In this document: positions 52,836 through 62,126 of the stretch, piece by piece
Numbering within the stretch: the first letter of the stretch is position 1
Layout of the letters: each line of letters starts with the position of its first letter
NCBI RefSeq assembly: GCF_007830235.1
Contig: NZ_VLKI01000001.1
Span: 118,464 to 182,463, forward strand
DNA: 64,000 bases
Source of the DNA: Cytobacillus oceanisediminis
GTDB lineage: Bacteria; Bacillota; Bacilli; Bacillales; Cytobacillaceae
Direction of reading: 5' to 3'
The notes under the pieces: generated by a model
Seen by the model: only the letters and a program-made list of their open reading frames with translations
Databases searched by the model: none
Told to the model about the DNA's origin: nothing
Made by a program: the position numbers and the translations under genes

Positions 52836-54198
52836 AAACGTTCTCCTTACATTTCGCGATCCAATTATGAACAAGCTCTGGACAAGAAGCAAAATGAATA
52901 TGTGTATAGCCCGCAACCAGATTGTATTTCATATATCCCTCTTTTTTCTGACCGCGCATACCTTTGCTGGAGTATGCCTGGTTCCCAGTTTCGTTCGTTT
53001 CGAAGGTGGAATAATGAAACTCATGTCCTCTAGCCTGTATGTTCTCAGCCAATAAGAAGTTACTGTGCTCACCGGTTATTTCTCGATAACCTAGAGCTGC
53101 CAGCTTGGACTGCATCTTCACTTTTCCTGGTATAATCCCGACCATGCTGTACTCGCGCTGTTCAGTCGTTGTGATGGCTTCTGTTAAGTACATATACCCG
53201 CCGCATTCTGCAAGAGTTGGCAAACCGCTTTCAACAGCTTCCTTGATAGAGTTTTTGACTTCCGTGTTTACACTTAGCGAATGAGCAAATTCTTCAGGGA
53301 AGCCTCCGCCAATATAAAGCCCATCCACATTAGCCGGCAGGACCTCTCCTGCTAATGGTGAAAAATAAATAAGTTCCGCTCCGGCTGCTTCTAACATTTC
53401 AAGATTTTCAGGATAGTAAAAATTAAAGGCTGCATCTTTGGCTACAGCAATTCGAACGGATTTTTCGCTATTTTCCTTCTCAAATAGGGAAGCAGAATTT
53501 CCTTGTAAAGCTTTAGCTTTTGAAAGCTTGATAATCTCGTCAATGTCTATTGTTTTTTCTGCCAATTCTCCAAGCTGCTGAAAAAATGGCTGAAGCTCGC
53601 CCCGTTCTATGGACGGAATTAAGCCCAGATGTCTTTCAGGAATTTCAATATCAAGCTCGCGCTGTAAATACCCAATAACCGGGATGCTGCATTCCTGTTC
53701 AATTGCCGTTTTGACAATCTTAAAATGCCCCTCGCTGCCAACTTTGTTTGCGATAACCCCCACAATATTTGGACCCTCAGCGAGCAGTTGAAAGCCTTTT
53801 ACGATTGCTGCCGCACTTCTTGCCATGCTTGCACAATTCACAACTAAAATAACAGGACTTTCTGTTATCATGCTAATCTCAGCAGTACTGCCTGCATTTG
53901 TACGGGGATTCTTTCCATCAAAAAACCCCATCACTCCTTCTATAATGGAGATATCAGCTCCCTTGCTGCCACGAACATAAATGTCCTTTACTGTTTCCTC
54001 AGACAGCATCCAGCTATCCAGATTGCGTGCCGGCCTTCCAGTTACCGCTGTATGATAACTTGGATCAATATAATCAGGTCCGCATTTAAAGCCTTGAACT
54101 TCTAATCCGCGAGATTTCAACGCGCTCATCAGCCCAATGGTTAAAGTTGTTTTCCCAACCCCGCTGCCTGTCCCGGCAATGACCAATCTTTTATCCAT
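52828..54198 (-). CDS. cbiA: Cobyrinic acid a,c-diamide synthase
   Basis: 456 residues. Amidates side chains a and c with glutamine and ATP. N-terminal P-loop LVIAGTGSGVGKTTLTIGL (5-23), GVMGFFDGKNPRTNAGSTAE, and C-terminal glutaminase with YIGGGFPEEFA and TLAECGGYMYLTEA (catalytic Cys). ATG 54198 follows AAGATGG. A dispersed repeat copy separates it from cbiG upstream by more than 300 bp, yet the orientation and order still fit one operon. Confidence 0.94.
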   Translation of the reverse strand: MDKRLVIAGTGSGVGKTTLTIGLMSALKSRGLEVQGFKCGPDYIDPSYHTAVTGRPARNLDSWMLSEETVKDIYVRGSKGADISIIEGVMGFFDGKNPRTNAGSTAEISMITESPVILVVNCASMARSAAAIVKGFQLLAEGPNIVGVIANKVGSEGHFKIVKTAIEQECSIPVIGYLQRELDIEIPERHLGLIPSIERGELQPFFQQLGELAEKTIDIDEIIKLSKAKALQGNSASLFEKENSEKSVRIAVAKDAAFNFYYPENLEMLEAAGAELIYFSPLAGEVLPANVDGLYIGGGFPEEFAHSLSVNTEVKNSIKEAVESGLPTLAECGGYMYLTEAITTTEQREYSMVGIIPGKVKMQSKLAALGYREITGEHSNFLLAENIQARGHEFHYSTFETNETGNQAYSSKGMRGQKKEGYMKYNLVAGYTHIHFASCPELVHNWIAKCKENVYA

Positions 54199-54281
54199 CT
54201 TTTCACCCCAGCTTCTGCAAAATGCTTTTATTCAAAGGCTCTTTACTCATAAATTATTGTTTTTACTTAAAAATTCTGCCC

Positions 54282-54469
54282 GTTGATTTCCGCTCCGGGT
54301 ACTCAGCGAACCCGCGGGGAGGAATGAGAGCCTCCTCGGCTTCGCCTGTGGGGTCTCCCGGTTCCCTCACTTCCCGAAGGACATTGAATAATCATCCTTG
54401 ACTAAACACCTCGTCGTAAGAAAATGCGGATGCATTTTCGAGGATCAAGTGCCCTCCGCTACAATCAAC
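54282..54469. repeat. Dispersed mosaic repeat, copy 5, inside the cobalamin operon
   Basis: About 188 bp from GTTGATTTCCGCTCCGGG to CCGCTACAATCAAC, nearly the exact inverse complement of copy 1 (7276-7462), including GGATCAAGTGCCCTCCGCT. It lies between cbiG and cbiA and would be transcribed with the operon. Confidence 0.87.
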
Positions 54470-54524
54470 TCAGTTGGTTAAACTAAGTTTGCAGTTGAAA
54501 AGCAACAAACTTTATGATATCACC

Positions 54525-55652
54525 CTATTCAAAAGGTATGACTGCAACAGAGATCGTCACATTCCCTGACTTCTTCTTAACGATCTCCAATTTCTTTGCC
54601 CCGCTGTATAGCATAGCAGCAGGTTCACTGACACCGTATGCTCCAGTAAACTTAAAAACAGTTTCAGATGGCTGCTGTAATGGAATGGTATTCAATTCTT
54701 CAGGCAGGTACCAATGAAATTCCCAGCCAAATTTTTTAACAATCTCCAAAAGGCCTTCTTCATCCTTTTTTAAATCAATAGTACAGATCGCTTTCACGCT
54801 TTTTATTGAGAAATTCAATTCAGTCAGGGTGTTTTCAATAACCGATTCAATTTCTGAGCTCTTGGTACCCCGATTGCATCCTATGCCTAACACAATCACC
54901 TTCGGACGATAGAGGACACCATTTTCAAGAATCGCTTCCTCTTGAGGCTGCAAGTTCCGGTGAGTCACGATCAATGCGGCGCTTGGCTTTGCCTCCAGCG
55001 CATGTTTGATGCCGAGATAGGTTTTAATATTGTCCGGCAATGGCCGGTCATAAGTCCACCACCCCTTTTCACCGGATTCCTGAACAACAGCTACATGTTC
55101 TTCATTTACAACGGAAGCACTGACAGGAGTGAGCTTATCTGCTGATTCCCACACCCAGCCAAAGCGTTTTCCAAACAGGTCGACTGGAATAGTCTTTTGA
55201 ACGTCGGAGGCAGTTGTAATAACCGGTTTTGCCCCAATTAGCTCTGCAATTTCTCTTGTAAGCTCATTCGCCCCGCCCAAATGTCCGGACAGCACACTAA
55301 TGGCATGCTCTCCCTTATCATCAATAACAACAACACCAGGGTCGGTTTTTTTATCCTTAAGAAGCGGCGCAATCATTCTGACAACAGCACCGAGGGAAAT
55401 AATTAAAATGATTCCTTTATAATTCTGAAAAAGGGAAGGCAATAATAGACGAACACTGCCATCGAACATCTTAATTCCGGCATTCTCCTCATCCCCTTTT
55501 TCAAACTTGGACATATAATACACATCACCTGTTTGCAAAACGGAATGAAGCTTTCTCGCCAGTTCCACACCATGCTTGGTAATCGCCACGATTGCATATG
55601 TACTGTTTGCTTTAATTTCAGCGTTCTTTCCTTCTTCTAAAAGAAGCGTCAT
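54525..55652 (-). CDS. cbiG: Cobalt-precorrin-5A hydrolase
   Basis: 375 residues. Opens the ring-A delta-lactone of cobalt-precorrin-5A, releasing acetaldehyde. N-terminal domain STYAIVAITKHGVELARKLH, middle RLLLPSLFQNYKGIILIISL and DEKGEH-like KGEHAISVLSGHLGGANELT, and C-terminal VLGIGCNRGTKSSEIESVI (about 253-271). ATG 55652 overlaps the cbiF stop in an ATGA junction. Confidence 0.93.
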   Translation of the reverse strand: MTLLLEEGKNAEIKANSTYAIVAITKHGVELARKLHSVLQTGDVYYMSKFEKGDEENAGIKMFDGSVRLLLPSLFQNYKGIILIISLGAVVRMIAPLLKDKKTDPGVVVIDDKGEHAISVLSGHLGGANELTREIAELIGAKPVITTASDVQKTIPVDLFGKRFGWVWESADKLTPVSASVVNEEHVAVVQESGEKGWWTYDRPLPDNIKTYLGIKHALEAKPSAALIVTHRNLQPQEEAILENGVLYRPKVIVLGIGCNRGTKSSEIESVIENTLTELNFSIKSVKAICTIDLKKDEEGLLEIVKKFGWEFHWYLPEELNTIPLQQPSETVFKFTGAYGVSEPAAMLYSGAKKLEIVKKKSGNVTISVAVIPFE

Positions 55653-56422
55653 GACTGTACACCTTTCCTAAACCCATGTGTGAACTCTTTATCGTAAAGT
55701 TTAGATCGATAATTCTTTTCGTGAATTCTTTCATCAAGTGCCCATCCGGCTAAAATCATTGCCTGCTTGCGTACACCGTTCACCTTCATATCCTCGTCAA
55801 GATGCTCAAGTGTTGAACGAACGATTTTTTGATCTGGCCATGTTGCTTTATAGACGACCGCCACCGGAGTTTCAGGGCTCCAACCAGCATCCAGGAATTC
55901 TTTTACCACTTTTTTAGTTAGCGTAGCACTTAAGAAAAGAGCGATCGTACAATGGTGCTTTGCCAAATCCTTAAGCTTTTCCGCTTCAGGGACAGGCGTT
56001 CTTCCTTCAGCACGGGTAAGGATGACCGTTTGGGTGAGGTCGGGAATCGTCAATTCAGCCCCAAGCACAGCTGCCGATGCAAAGACCGAGCTGACACCAG
56101 GAATGATTTCCACCTCGATGCCCTTTTCTTTTAAAAGCACGATTTGCTCCAAAATAGCACCGTATACAGCTGGGTCGCCTGTATGAACACGAACAACCTT
56201 TTTCCCTTGCTTGACTCGGTCAGCCATTACTTCAACCATTTCTTCCAAATGCATCCCGGCCGTTTTTAATACTTCTGCATCCCCTCTTGCCTGCTGGATG
56301 AGGTCCTCGCTGACGAGGGAGTCTGCATAAAGAACGACATCGGCTTCCTTTAACGTATTCAGTCCTCTTACTGTGATTAAATCAGGGGCTCCTGGTCCCG
56401 CTCCGATGATTTTAACCTTCAT
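55649..56422 (-). CDS. cbiF: Cobalt-precorrin-4 C11-methyltransferase
   Basis: 257 residues, SAM-dependent tetrapyrrole methylase: KVKIIGAGPGAPDLITVRGL (2-21), VVLYADSLVSEDLI, VVRVHTGDPAVYGAILEQ, IIPGVSSVFASAAVLGAELT. Adds the C11 methyl group. Start overlaps the end of cbiL by one base (ATG/TAATG-type junction). Confidence 0.93.
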   Translation of the reverse strand: MKVKIIGAGPGAPDLITVRGLNTLKEADVVLYADSLVSEDLIQQARGDAEVLKTAGMHLEEMVEVMADRVKQGKKVVRVHTGDPAVYGAILEQIVLLKEKGIEVEIIPGVSSVFASAAVLGAELTIPDLTQTVILTRAEGRTPVPEAEKLKDLAKHHCTIALFLSATLTKKVVKEFLDAGWSPETPVAVVYKATWPDQKIVRSTLEHLDEDMKVNGVRKQAMILAGWALDERIHEKNYRSKLYDKEFTHGFRKGVQS

Positions 56423-57123
56423 TATTTTCTCACCACCATTAGTGTTAAATATTCCAACTCCGCCCGGTCCAGCTCACGGACATCCCAAATGATTTCTTCC
56501 TTTGATGTAACCTTCGTCACGACAGAAGCCTTATGTAATAAATCAAGATCACGAAGAACCCTAAGCATCAAATCAATGACTTTAGCCACTTTAATAAAAA
56601 TCACACAATCATTTTCCATTAATGCTTTTTTCATTGCGTCATAGTCTTCCCGTGCCGGAACAATTGCCACATGGTCGTCGCCTTCCGCAAGAGGCAGGCC
56701 AAGTCTTGATGCAGCTCCATTTATAGAAGAAATGCCTGGCACTGTCTTAATCTCCACCTCAGGATGCCGCTCCTTCATCAGCTTCATCATATGGATAAAA
56801 GTACTATATAATAGAGGGTCCCCTTCTGTAACAAAAGCGACATTCTTTCCCTCCCGCAGTTTCTCCCACACTGCTTCTACTGTATTTGTCCATTCTCTCT
56901 CTAAAATTACAGGATCCTTTGTCATCGGGAACACCAATCCAAGCATTTCCTTTTCACTTGGGTTCACATACACATCTATAATCTGATGGGCATAGCTTTT
57001 GCTTCCTTTTCGCTTTTTGGGGTAAGCAATCACAGGAGATTCCTTTAGTGTGCGGAAGGCTTTAACGGTGATGAGCTCGGGATCACCGGGCCCTACACCT
57101 AGCCCATATAAAGTTCCAGTCAT
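56422..57123 (-). CDS. cbiL: Cobalt-precorrin-2 C20-methyltransferase
   Basis: 233 residues, tetrapyrrole methylase fold: [20 protein letters not shown] (3-22), [59 protein letters not shown] region. The longer second loop and this N-terminus are typical for C20 enzymes. Four-base overlap with cbiET upstream. Confidence 0.93.
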   Translation of the reverse strand: MTGTLYGLGVGPGDPELITVKAFRTLKESPVIAYPKKRKGSKSYAHQIIDVYVNPSEKEMLGLVFPMTKDPVILEREWTNTVEAVWEKLREGKNVAFVTEGDPLLYSTFIHMMKLMKERHPEVEIKTVPGISSINGAASRLGLPLAEGDDHVAIVPAREDYDAMKKALMENDCVIFIKVAKVIDLMLRVLRDLDLLHKASVVTKVTSKEEIIWDVRELDRAELEYLTLMVVRK

Positions 57124-58331
57124 TCGTTTTCTTCCTTTCTTTTTGCCGTAATGATGTAAATAGGATTTAATGCATCAAACCTCGTTAACTTCAAGATTGG
57201 CTTACTTCTTGATATTTGCGCCAGTGTAATAGATACATCAAAGCCTCTTGCTTTAAAAGCCTCAGTTCCCTTGGACAGAGATTCAATAGTAACTGCATTT
57301 AAAACAATTCTTCCTTCTGGCTTCAACCGGCTGCAGCAAGCATCGAGAATTTCATCCATGCCGCCTGCTGTGCCGCCAATAAATACCGTATCTGGATCTG
57401 AAAAGTCCTCCAGCCCATCTGGAGCAAGACCATGCCGGACAACAAAATCCGTTCTGAACTTTTTCATATTTTCATAGCAGTTTACTAAATCATGTTCATT
57501 TTTTTCAATGGCATAGACAGCCCCCTCACGGGCAATTCTTGCTGCTTCAATGGCCATGGAACCCGTACAAGTCCCAATGTCCCAAACGATGCTATCTTTT
57601 TTTAAGTTCATTTCACATAAACTCAGCACACGAACCTCTTTTTTAGTAATGAGTCCCTTATCTGGCTTTCGCTGTGAAAATTGATCATCCGCTATACCCA
57701 TTGCCCATTCTGGTGAAGACTTGACCCTTTTTAAAATGACGACATTAAGCGGCGAAAAGTCGATTTCCTCCATTTCCTGAAGCTCGTACCAGCCGCTGCG
57801 TTCGTTTATTCCGCCTAAATTTTCTGCAACGAATGCTTTATACTCGTTCATTTGAAACGAGCGCAAATATTGGGCAATACGCAGAGGGCTATTTTTTTCA
57901 TCTGTTAATATCGCTACTAAATCCCTGCCATCAATCCGCTGCGCAAGCCCCGTCATGCTCCTGCCATGGACACTTGTAAAATACGCATTTTGCCAGCTTT
58001 CCTTCATTCTTGCAAAGGCAAGCTGGATGGAGCTTAAATAAGGATAGATTTCAACCTGCATTTTTTTGGATAAGTAGCTCCCGATCCCGTAAAAAAGCGG
58101 ATCTCCCGAAGCTAATACAACCGCACGCCTAACATCCTTTTGAAGCCTCTCTGCCAGGGAGCTCAGACTGCCTTTAATAGCGATTTTCTCGCCAGAATAA
58201 TCCGGAAAGAAGCTCAGCTGACGTTCCCCTCCTATTAATACTTCACTTTCATCTATCCATTTTTTATATAAAGAAAGAAGACTTGCTTGCCCCTCGTCAC
58301 CAATTCCAATGATCTTTATATTCATCGCCAT
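57120..58331 (-). CDS. cbiET: CbiE-CbiT fusion: cobalt-precorrin-7 C5-methyltransferase and precorrin-6B C15-methyltransferase (decarboxylating)
   Basis: 403 residues. CbiE domain about 1-205 ([40 protein letters not shown]) and CbiT domain about 210-400 with the SAM site [18 protein letters not shown] and [20 protein letters not shown]. The fusion methylates C5 and C15 and removes the ring-C acetate carboxyl, and is the form known as CbiET in B. megaterium. Start ATG 58331 lies 35 bp inside the end of cbiD. ATG 58325 is an alternative. Confidence 0.93.
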   Translation of the reverse strand: MAMNIKIIGIGDEGQASLLSLYKKWIDESEVLIGGERQLSFFPDYSGEKIAIKGSLSSLAERLQKDVRRAVVLASGDPLFYGIGSYLSKKMQVEIYPYLSSIQLAFARMKESWQNAYFTSVHGRSMTGLAQRIDGRDLVAILTDEKNSPLRIAQYLRSFQMNEYKAFVAENLGGINERSGWYELQEMEEIDFSPLNVVILKRVKSSPEWAMGIADDQFSQRKPDKGLITKKEVRVLSLCEMNLKKDSIVWDIGTCTGSMAIEAARIAREGAVYAIEKNEHDLVNCYENMKKFRTDFVVRHGLAPDGLEDFSDPDTVFIGGTAGGMDEILDACCSRLKPEGRIVLNAVTIESLSKGTEAFKARGFDVSITLAQISRSKPILKLTRFDALNPIYIITAKRKEENE

Positions 58332-59418
58332 TTCTTACCGCCTTTCCCAGCAGCATTCCTTTCATGGTGTATATGCTTGTCTCAATTGAAATGCCGCCTT
58401 TAACTTCCTTTAATCCTTCTATGCAGCATGAATCACATAGGCTATTAAAAAATTCTTCAAAGCCGTATGCATGCATAAGCTCTCCTGCTTGTGACGCTGT
58501 GTTTGACCCGCGAACCTGTTCGATCATTTCAGGGTTGGCCCCAGCACTCTCAGCCAGATCAGCTAAAAATCCAAAGTCAACGGGTGCGCTCTTGGAATGC
58601 ACCATCATCACACCTTGAGCTATTTTGGAAAACTTCCCCATCATCCCAACCATAGATACCCGTTTAATACCCGACCGCTTACATTGCTTCAATGTAAAAC
58701 CAACAAAGTCTCCCATTTCAATGAATGCATCTTCCGGGAGGGATGGATATTGTTTCATGGCAAATTTTTCACTTCTGCCGCCTGTAGTAATCACTACATG
58801 ATGACAGCCACTTACCTTTGCCACGTTAATGGCTGAGACGATGCTTGCCTTATAAGCAGAGGTGGAAAACGGGATAACCGTTCCCCTAGTCCCTAGAATA
58901 GAGATGCCTCCTATTATCCCAAGCCTGCCATTCAGCGTTTTTTTGGCTATTTCCTCTCCTTCTGGAACAGAAATAATAATGCTGATTCCTCTGGAAATCT
59001 GAAAATCATCAAGCACCTCTTGTGCGGATTCCAAAATCATTTTTCGCGGGACGGGATTGATTGCCGCTTCCCCAACGGGCACAGGGAGACCCTCTTTTGT
59101 CACACGCCCTACGCCAATCCCACCATCCAGCATAATCCCGGGAGTGTCAGACCAGGACACCTTCGACTGTATTACTGCCTTGTGGGTTGCATCCGGATCA
59201 TCTCCAGCATCCTTGATTGTCCCGGTTAAGACTGAATCACTAGTGATTTGACACTCTTCCATTTGAAAAGTAACAAATTTCCCAATCGGCAGACGGATGG
59301 TCGCTTCTAGCTGCTCTTCCTGTGTAATTAAGGCAGTTAAGGCAGCCTTTGTTGCAGCTGCTGCGCAAGAGCCTGTTGTATAGCCTTGCCGTAATGGCTT
59401 TTCTGGTTTTGCTTCCAT
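58297..59418 (-). CDS. cbiD: Cobalt-precorrin-5B C1-methyltransferase
   Basis: 373 residues with the family opening [20 protein letters not shown] (9-28), [55 protein letters not shown] and [18 protein letters not shown]. Unlike the other methylases it is not of the tetrapyrrole-methylase fold. Marks the anaerobic (early cobalt) pathway. It begins 3 bp behind the cbiC stop. Confidence 0.94.
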   Translation of the reverse strand: MEAKPEKPLRQGYTTGSCAAAATKAALTALITQEEQLEATIRLPIGKFVTFQMEECQITSDSVLTGTIKDAGDDPDATHKAVIQSKVSWSDTPGIMLDGGIGVGRVTKEGLPVPVGEAAINPVPRKMILESAQEVLDDFQISRGISIIISVPEGEEIAKKTLNGRLGIIGGISILGTRGTVIPFSTSAYKASIVSAINVAKVSGCHHVVITTGGRSEKFAMKQYPSLPEDAFIEMGDFVGFTLKQCKRSGIKRVSMVGMMGKFSKIAQGVMMVHSKSAPVDFGFLADLAESAGANPEMIEQVRGSNTASQAGELMHAYGFEEFFNSLCDSCCIEGLKEVKGGISIETSIYTMKGMLLGKAVRNGDEYKDHWNW

Positions 59419-59421
59419 TTC

Positions 59422-60069
59422 TTACTCCTGTTCAGCTAAGAGTGTAATCGCATTTAAAGCGGCAACCGTTACTGTGCTTCCGCCTTTTCTGCCGATATTT
59501 GTAATAAAAGGAATATCAAGTTTGGCCAGTTCCTCTTTTGATTCAGGCGCTGAGACGAACCCGACAGGAAGGCCGATGACAAGGCCTGGTCTTGCTTCGC
59601 CTTCTTTAATTAGTCGAATGAGTTCTAGCAAAGCTGTTGGAGCATTTCCAATTGCGAAAATACCGCCGTCTGCTTCTTTAATGGCTTTTCTCATGGAAAT
59701 AATGGCTCTTGTTGTATTTAAACGCTTTGCCTCCTCCATTACGTCAGGGTCAGAAATATACACTCTTACATCTCCGCCATACTTCTCAATCCGCTGTTTG
59801 CTTACCCCCGATTGAATCATTTGCACATCTGCCACTACCGGCTTTCCGCTGCGAACTGCCTCGATGCCTGAACGGATCGCATCACGGTGAAAAATCAGGC
59901 TTTTTCCCAGTTCGAAATCAGCTGAAGCATGGATCACACGGCGGACAACCGGATATTGGTCCTCAGTGAATGAATGCTCCCCGATTTCTTCATCAATCAT
60001 TTCAAAGCTTTTCACTTCAATCATTTGGGGCTGAACGGTAATGGGTTTGAATGCTGTTTTAAAATCCAT
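59422..60069 (-). CDS. cbiC: Cobalt-precorrin-8 methylmutase
   Basis: 215 residues. Moves the C11 methyl group to C12, giving cobyrinic acid. Signatures: SFEMIDEEIGEHSFTEDQYP, VVRRVIHASADFELG with the catalytic His (about 43-57), DVQMIQSGVSKQRIEKYGG, IGNAPTALLELIRLIKEG and the GLPVGFVSAPESKEEL block. Upstream lies a 340-bp gap containing a phased array, the only long gap in this part of the operon. Confidence 0.94.
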   Translation of the reverse strand: MDFKTAFKPITVQPQMIEVKSFEMIDEEIGEHSFTEDQYPVVRRVIHASADFELGKSLIFHRDAIRSGIEAVRSGKPVVADVQMIQSGVSKQRIEKYGGDVRVYISDPDVMEEAKRLNTTRAIISMRKAIKEADGGIFAIGNAPTALLELIRLIKEGEARPGLVIGLPVGFVSAPESKEELAKLDIPFITNIGRKGGSTVTVAALNAITLLAEQE

Positions 60070-60185
60070 TATTGTACCTCCTCTAGGTTCTTATCTTAAA
60101 TTCTTTAAATATTTAATTAATAAACTCACATGCTCGAATCCTATTAGCACTTTGTAAATATTAGAATGTTGAAAGGACGCGAAGT

Positions 60186-60294
60186 GACCGATAAATCGGA
60201 AAAGTGACCGATAAAAATTGAATTTGACCGATATATTAGAAATATGGCCGATAAAATAAAATTCTGACCGATAAAGTGAGCAAATTGACCGATA
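60186..60294. repeat. Phased short-motif array, core GACCGATA, period 20-21 bp, inside the cobalamin operon
   Basis: GACCGATA (one GGCCGATA) begins at 60186, 60206, 60226, 60246, 60266 and 60287, spacings 20, 20, 20, 20 and 21. The inter-core sequence is not conserved. It fills the gap between cbiJ and cbiC and no ORF spans it. Confidence 0.88.
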
Positions 60295-60410
60295 TATCTG
60301 AATCAGACAAAATATAAAGGGCGGTCAAGCAAGGAAAATCGATCAAATCCCGGTTTTTAAAAGATTTTATGTTCATTTTTTACTTTAGATGGCCATCTGC
60401 AGCTGTTTCT

Positions 60411-61205
60411 CTACGAAAAATCAACCCGCTCGCTTCTTTTCCCAGCATTGTTCACCCTCAAAGCATTTATTACTTCTTGAAAGCTGGAGAACTTTGTTCC
60501 ATATTCAATCGATGGCCGTTTTATGATAATCGTATCGATACCAAGCTTTTTTGCAGCTTCTATTTTTTCTTCTACAGACCCGGCTTTCCCGCTTTCCTTT
60601 GTTATCATTAGAGTGACCCCGTATTGTTTGTAAAGTGCTTCATCAAATTCCTTTGTGAAAGGGCCCTGTATAGCAATAATATTCTTCTGTGGGAACCCCA
60701 GCTCCTCACATTTTTCCATGTTATCCTTTCGGGGCAGCATTCTGGCAAGAACACGTGTATCCGGTAAATGCAGCAATTTTTTTGAAAAGATTTGCAGTGT
60801 TTTGCTGCCTGTCGTTAGCATGATTACACCCTTTTTTTCAGCAGCCATGTCCGCTGCTGCCTCATAACTGTCGACCACTGTCAGTCCAGAGCTCTCAAAG
60901 GTTTGTGACTCCCGTTCATATCGAACATAAAGAACCCCTGCTTCCCTGGCGGCTTCAATTGCATTTTTGCTTGCTTCCTCTGCAAACGGATGACTCGCAT
61001 CCACAACAGCTTGTACATGATGCAGGGTGATTAGCTCAGCGAATTCTTTGCTCGTTAAACGACCTGTACGGACTTGCAGCCCTTGTCGCTTTAATTCAGC
61101 TGCAGCATTATCGGTTACGACTGTGGCAAGGACGTCATATCCTTCCTTCATAACTTCAATTGCTAATTCCCTCGCATCGCTGGTGCCGGCCAAACATAGA
61201 ATCAT
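60411..61205 (-). CDS. cbiJ: Cobalt-precorrin-6A reductase
   Basis: 264 residues. NAD(P)H reduction of the macrocycle of precorrin-6A. Opening MILCLAGTSDARELAIEV (1-18), VVDASHPFAEEASKNAIEAA (about 73-92), YVRYERESQTF and the late IIIKRPSIEYGTKFSSFQEV. Its start overlaps the cbiX stop by four bases. Confidence 0.93.
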   Translation of the reverse strand: MILCLAGTSDARELAIEVMKEGYDVLATVVTDNAAAELKRQGLQVRTGRLTSKEFAELITLHHVQAVVDASHPFAEEASKNAIEAAREAGVLYVRYERESQTFESSGLTVVDSYEAAADMAAEKKGVIMLTTGSKTLQIFSKKLLHLPDTRVLARMLPRKDNMEKCEELGFPQKNIIAIQGPFTKEFDEALYKQYGVTLMITKESGKAGSVEEKIEAAKKLGIDTIIIKRPSIEYGTKFSSFQEVINALRVNNAGKRSERVDFS

Positions 61206-62107
61206 GCCTCTATTACCCCTGCTTTTTCAGACTTGACGTGATGGCCATGGTGATCATCATGCGAATGCTGGTGATCATGATCATGGTGATGGTGATGATC
61301 AATATGCTCCATGGCTGCTAAGCGGTATTGGCACGTATCGCAATTCATTTTCACTTCGCCTTCCAGCGCCTCATTGATGCGGTCTTCAATGATTGTTTTT
61401 AATCGCTCATGAAAACCGAAATATCCTGCAAGCTTAAATTCATGTTCGGGATAGAAAAGCCGGAATTCCTCGATCAGCACTTCCAATCGCTTGATCAGGA
61501 TTCCCGTAAACAGGAAGTATGGAAGAATAATTATTTTTTTGGCCCCAAGCTTTATGCATCTCTCTGCTCCTTGCTTAATGAGCGGATCCGTGACTCCCAT
61601 AAAGGCTGGCTCTACCAATGGATAATTGACTTTTTCATAGAATAGCCGTGCAATTTTATAAAGCTCACTATTGGCATCCGGGTCACTTCCCCCTCGCCCT
61701 AAAAATAGGACAGCGGTATCTTTATTTTCTCCATGAACATCTTCTCCAAGCTCTTCCAATCGTGACTTGCAAATCTCCAATGTCTCTTCATGAACGCCGA
61801 TTGGCCTGCCATAGGTAAATTGAACAGAGGGGTACTTCTCTTTTGCCTCATCAATGGAGGCAGGGATATGTATTTTGGAATGCCCTGCAGGCAATAGCAT
61901 GATGGGAATGACAATGACATGACTGGCTCCCTTTATCACACATGTTTCAATTCCCTGGCTGATCGTCGGCATTTCAAACTCCAAAAAACATGTCTCAATT
62001 AACAAAGATTGATCGAGGCGGGGCTTTAACTGATCAATAAACTGTCTAACCTGTTCATTTCCTTCAGGATCTCGGCTTCCATGTCCAACTAGTAAAATAG
62101 CTTTCAT
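61202..62107 (-). CDS. cbiX: Sirohydrochlorin cobaltochelatase with CxxC and His-rich tail
   Basis: 301 residues (long CbiX). Inserts cobalt into sirohydrochlorin. Two chelatase half-domains: LLVGHGSRDPEGNEQVRQF (5-23, metal-binding His) and VLFLGRGGSDPDANSELYKI (about 129-148). The C-terminus carries MNCDTCQYR (CxxC, about 257-265) and then a stretch of about 25 residues made mostly of His and Asp. In B. megaterium CbiX an Fe-S centre and a His-rich region occupy the same places. The tail may store or deliver cobalt. Confidence 0.94.
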   Translation of the reverse strand: MKAILLVGHGSRDPEGNEQVRQFIDQLKPRLDQSLLIETCFLEFEMPTISQGIETCVIKGASHVIVIPIMLLPAGHSKIHIPASIDEAKEKYPSVQFTYGRPIGVHEETLEICKSRLEELGEDVHGENKDTAVLFLGRGGSDPDANSELYKIARLFYEKVNYPLVEPAFMGVTDPLIKQGAERCIKLGAKKIIILPYFLFTGILIKRLEVLIEEFRLFYPEHEFKLAGYFGFHERLKTIIEDRINEALEGEVKMNCDTCQYRLAAMEHIDHHHHHDHDHQHSHDDHHGHHVKSEKAGVIEA

Positions 62108-62126
62108 TTATTTGTCCTCCTAAATT

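Noticed and set aside
60186..60294. CRISPR-like array
   Set aside because: Cores are only 8 bp with 12-bp gaps and there are no cas genes; far outside CRISPR repeat and spacer lengths.
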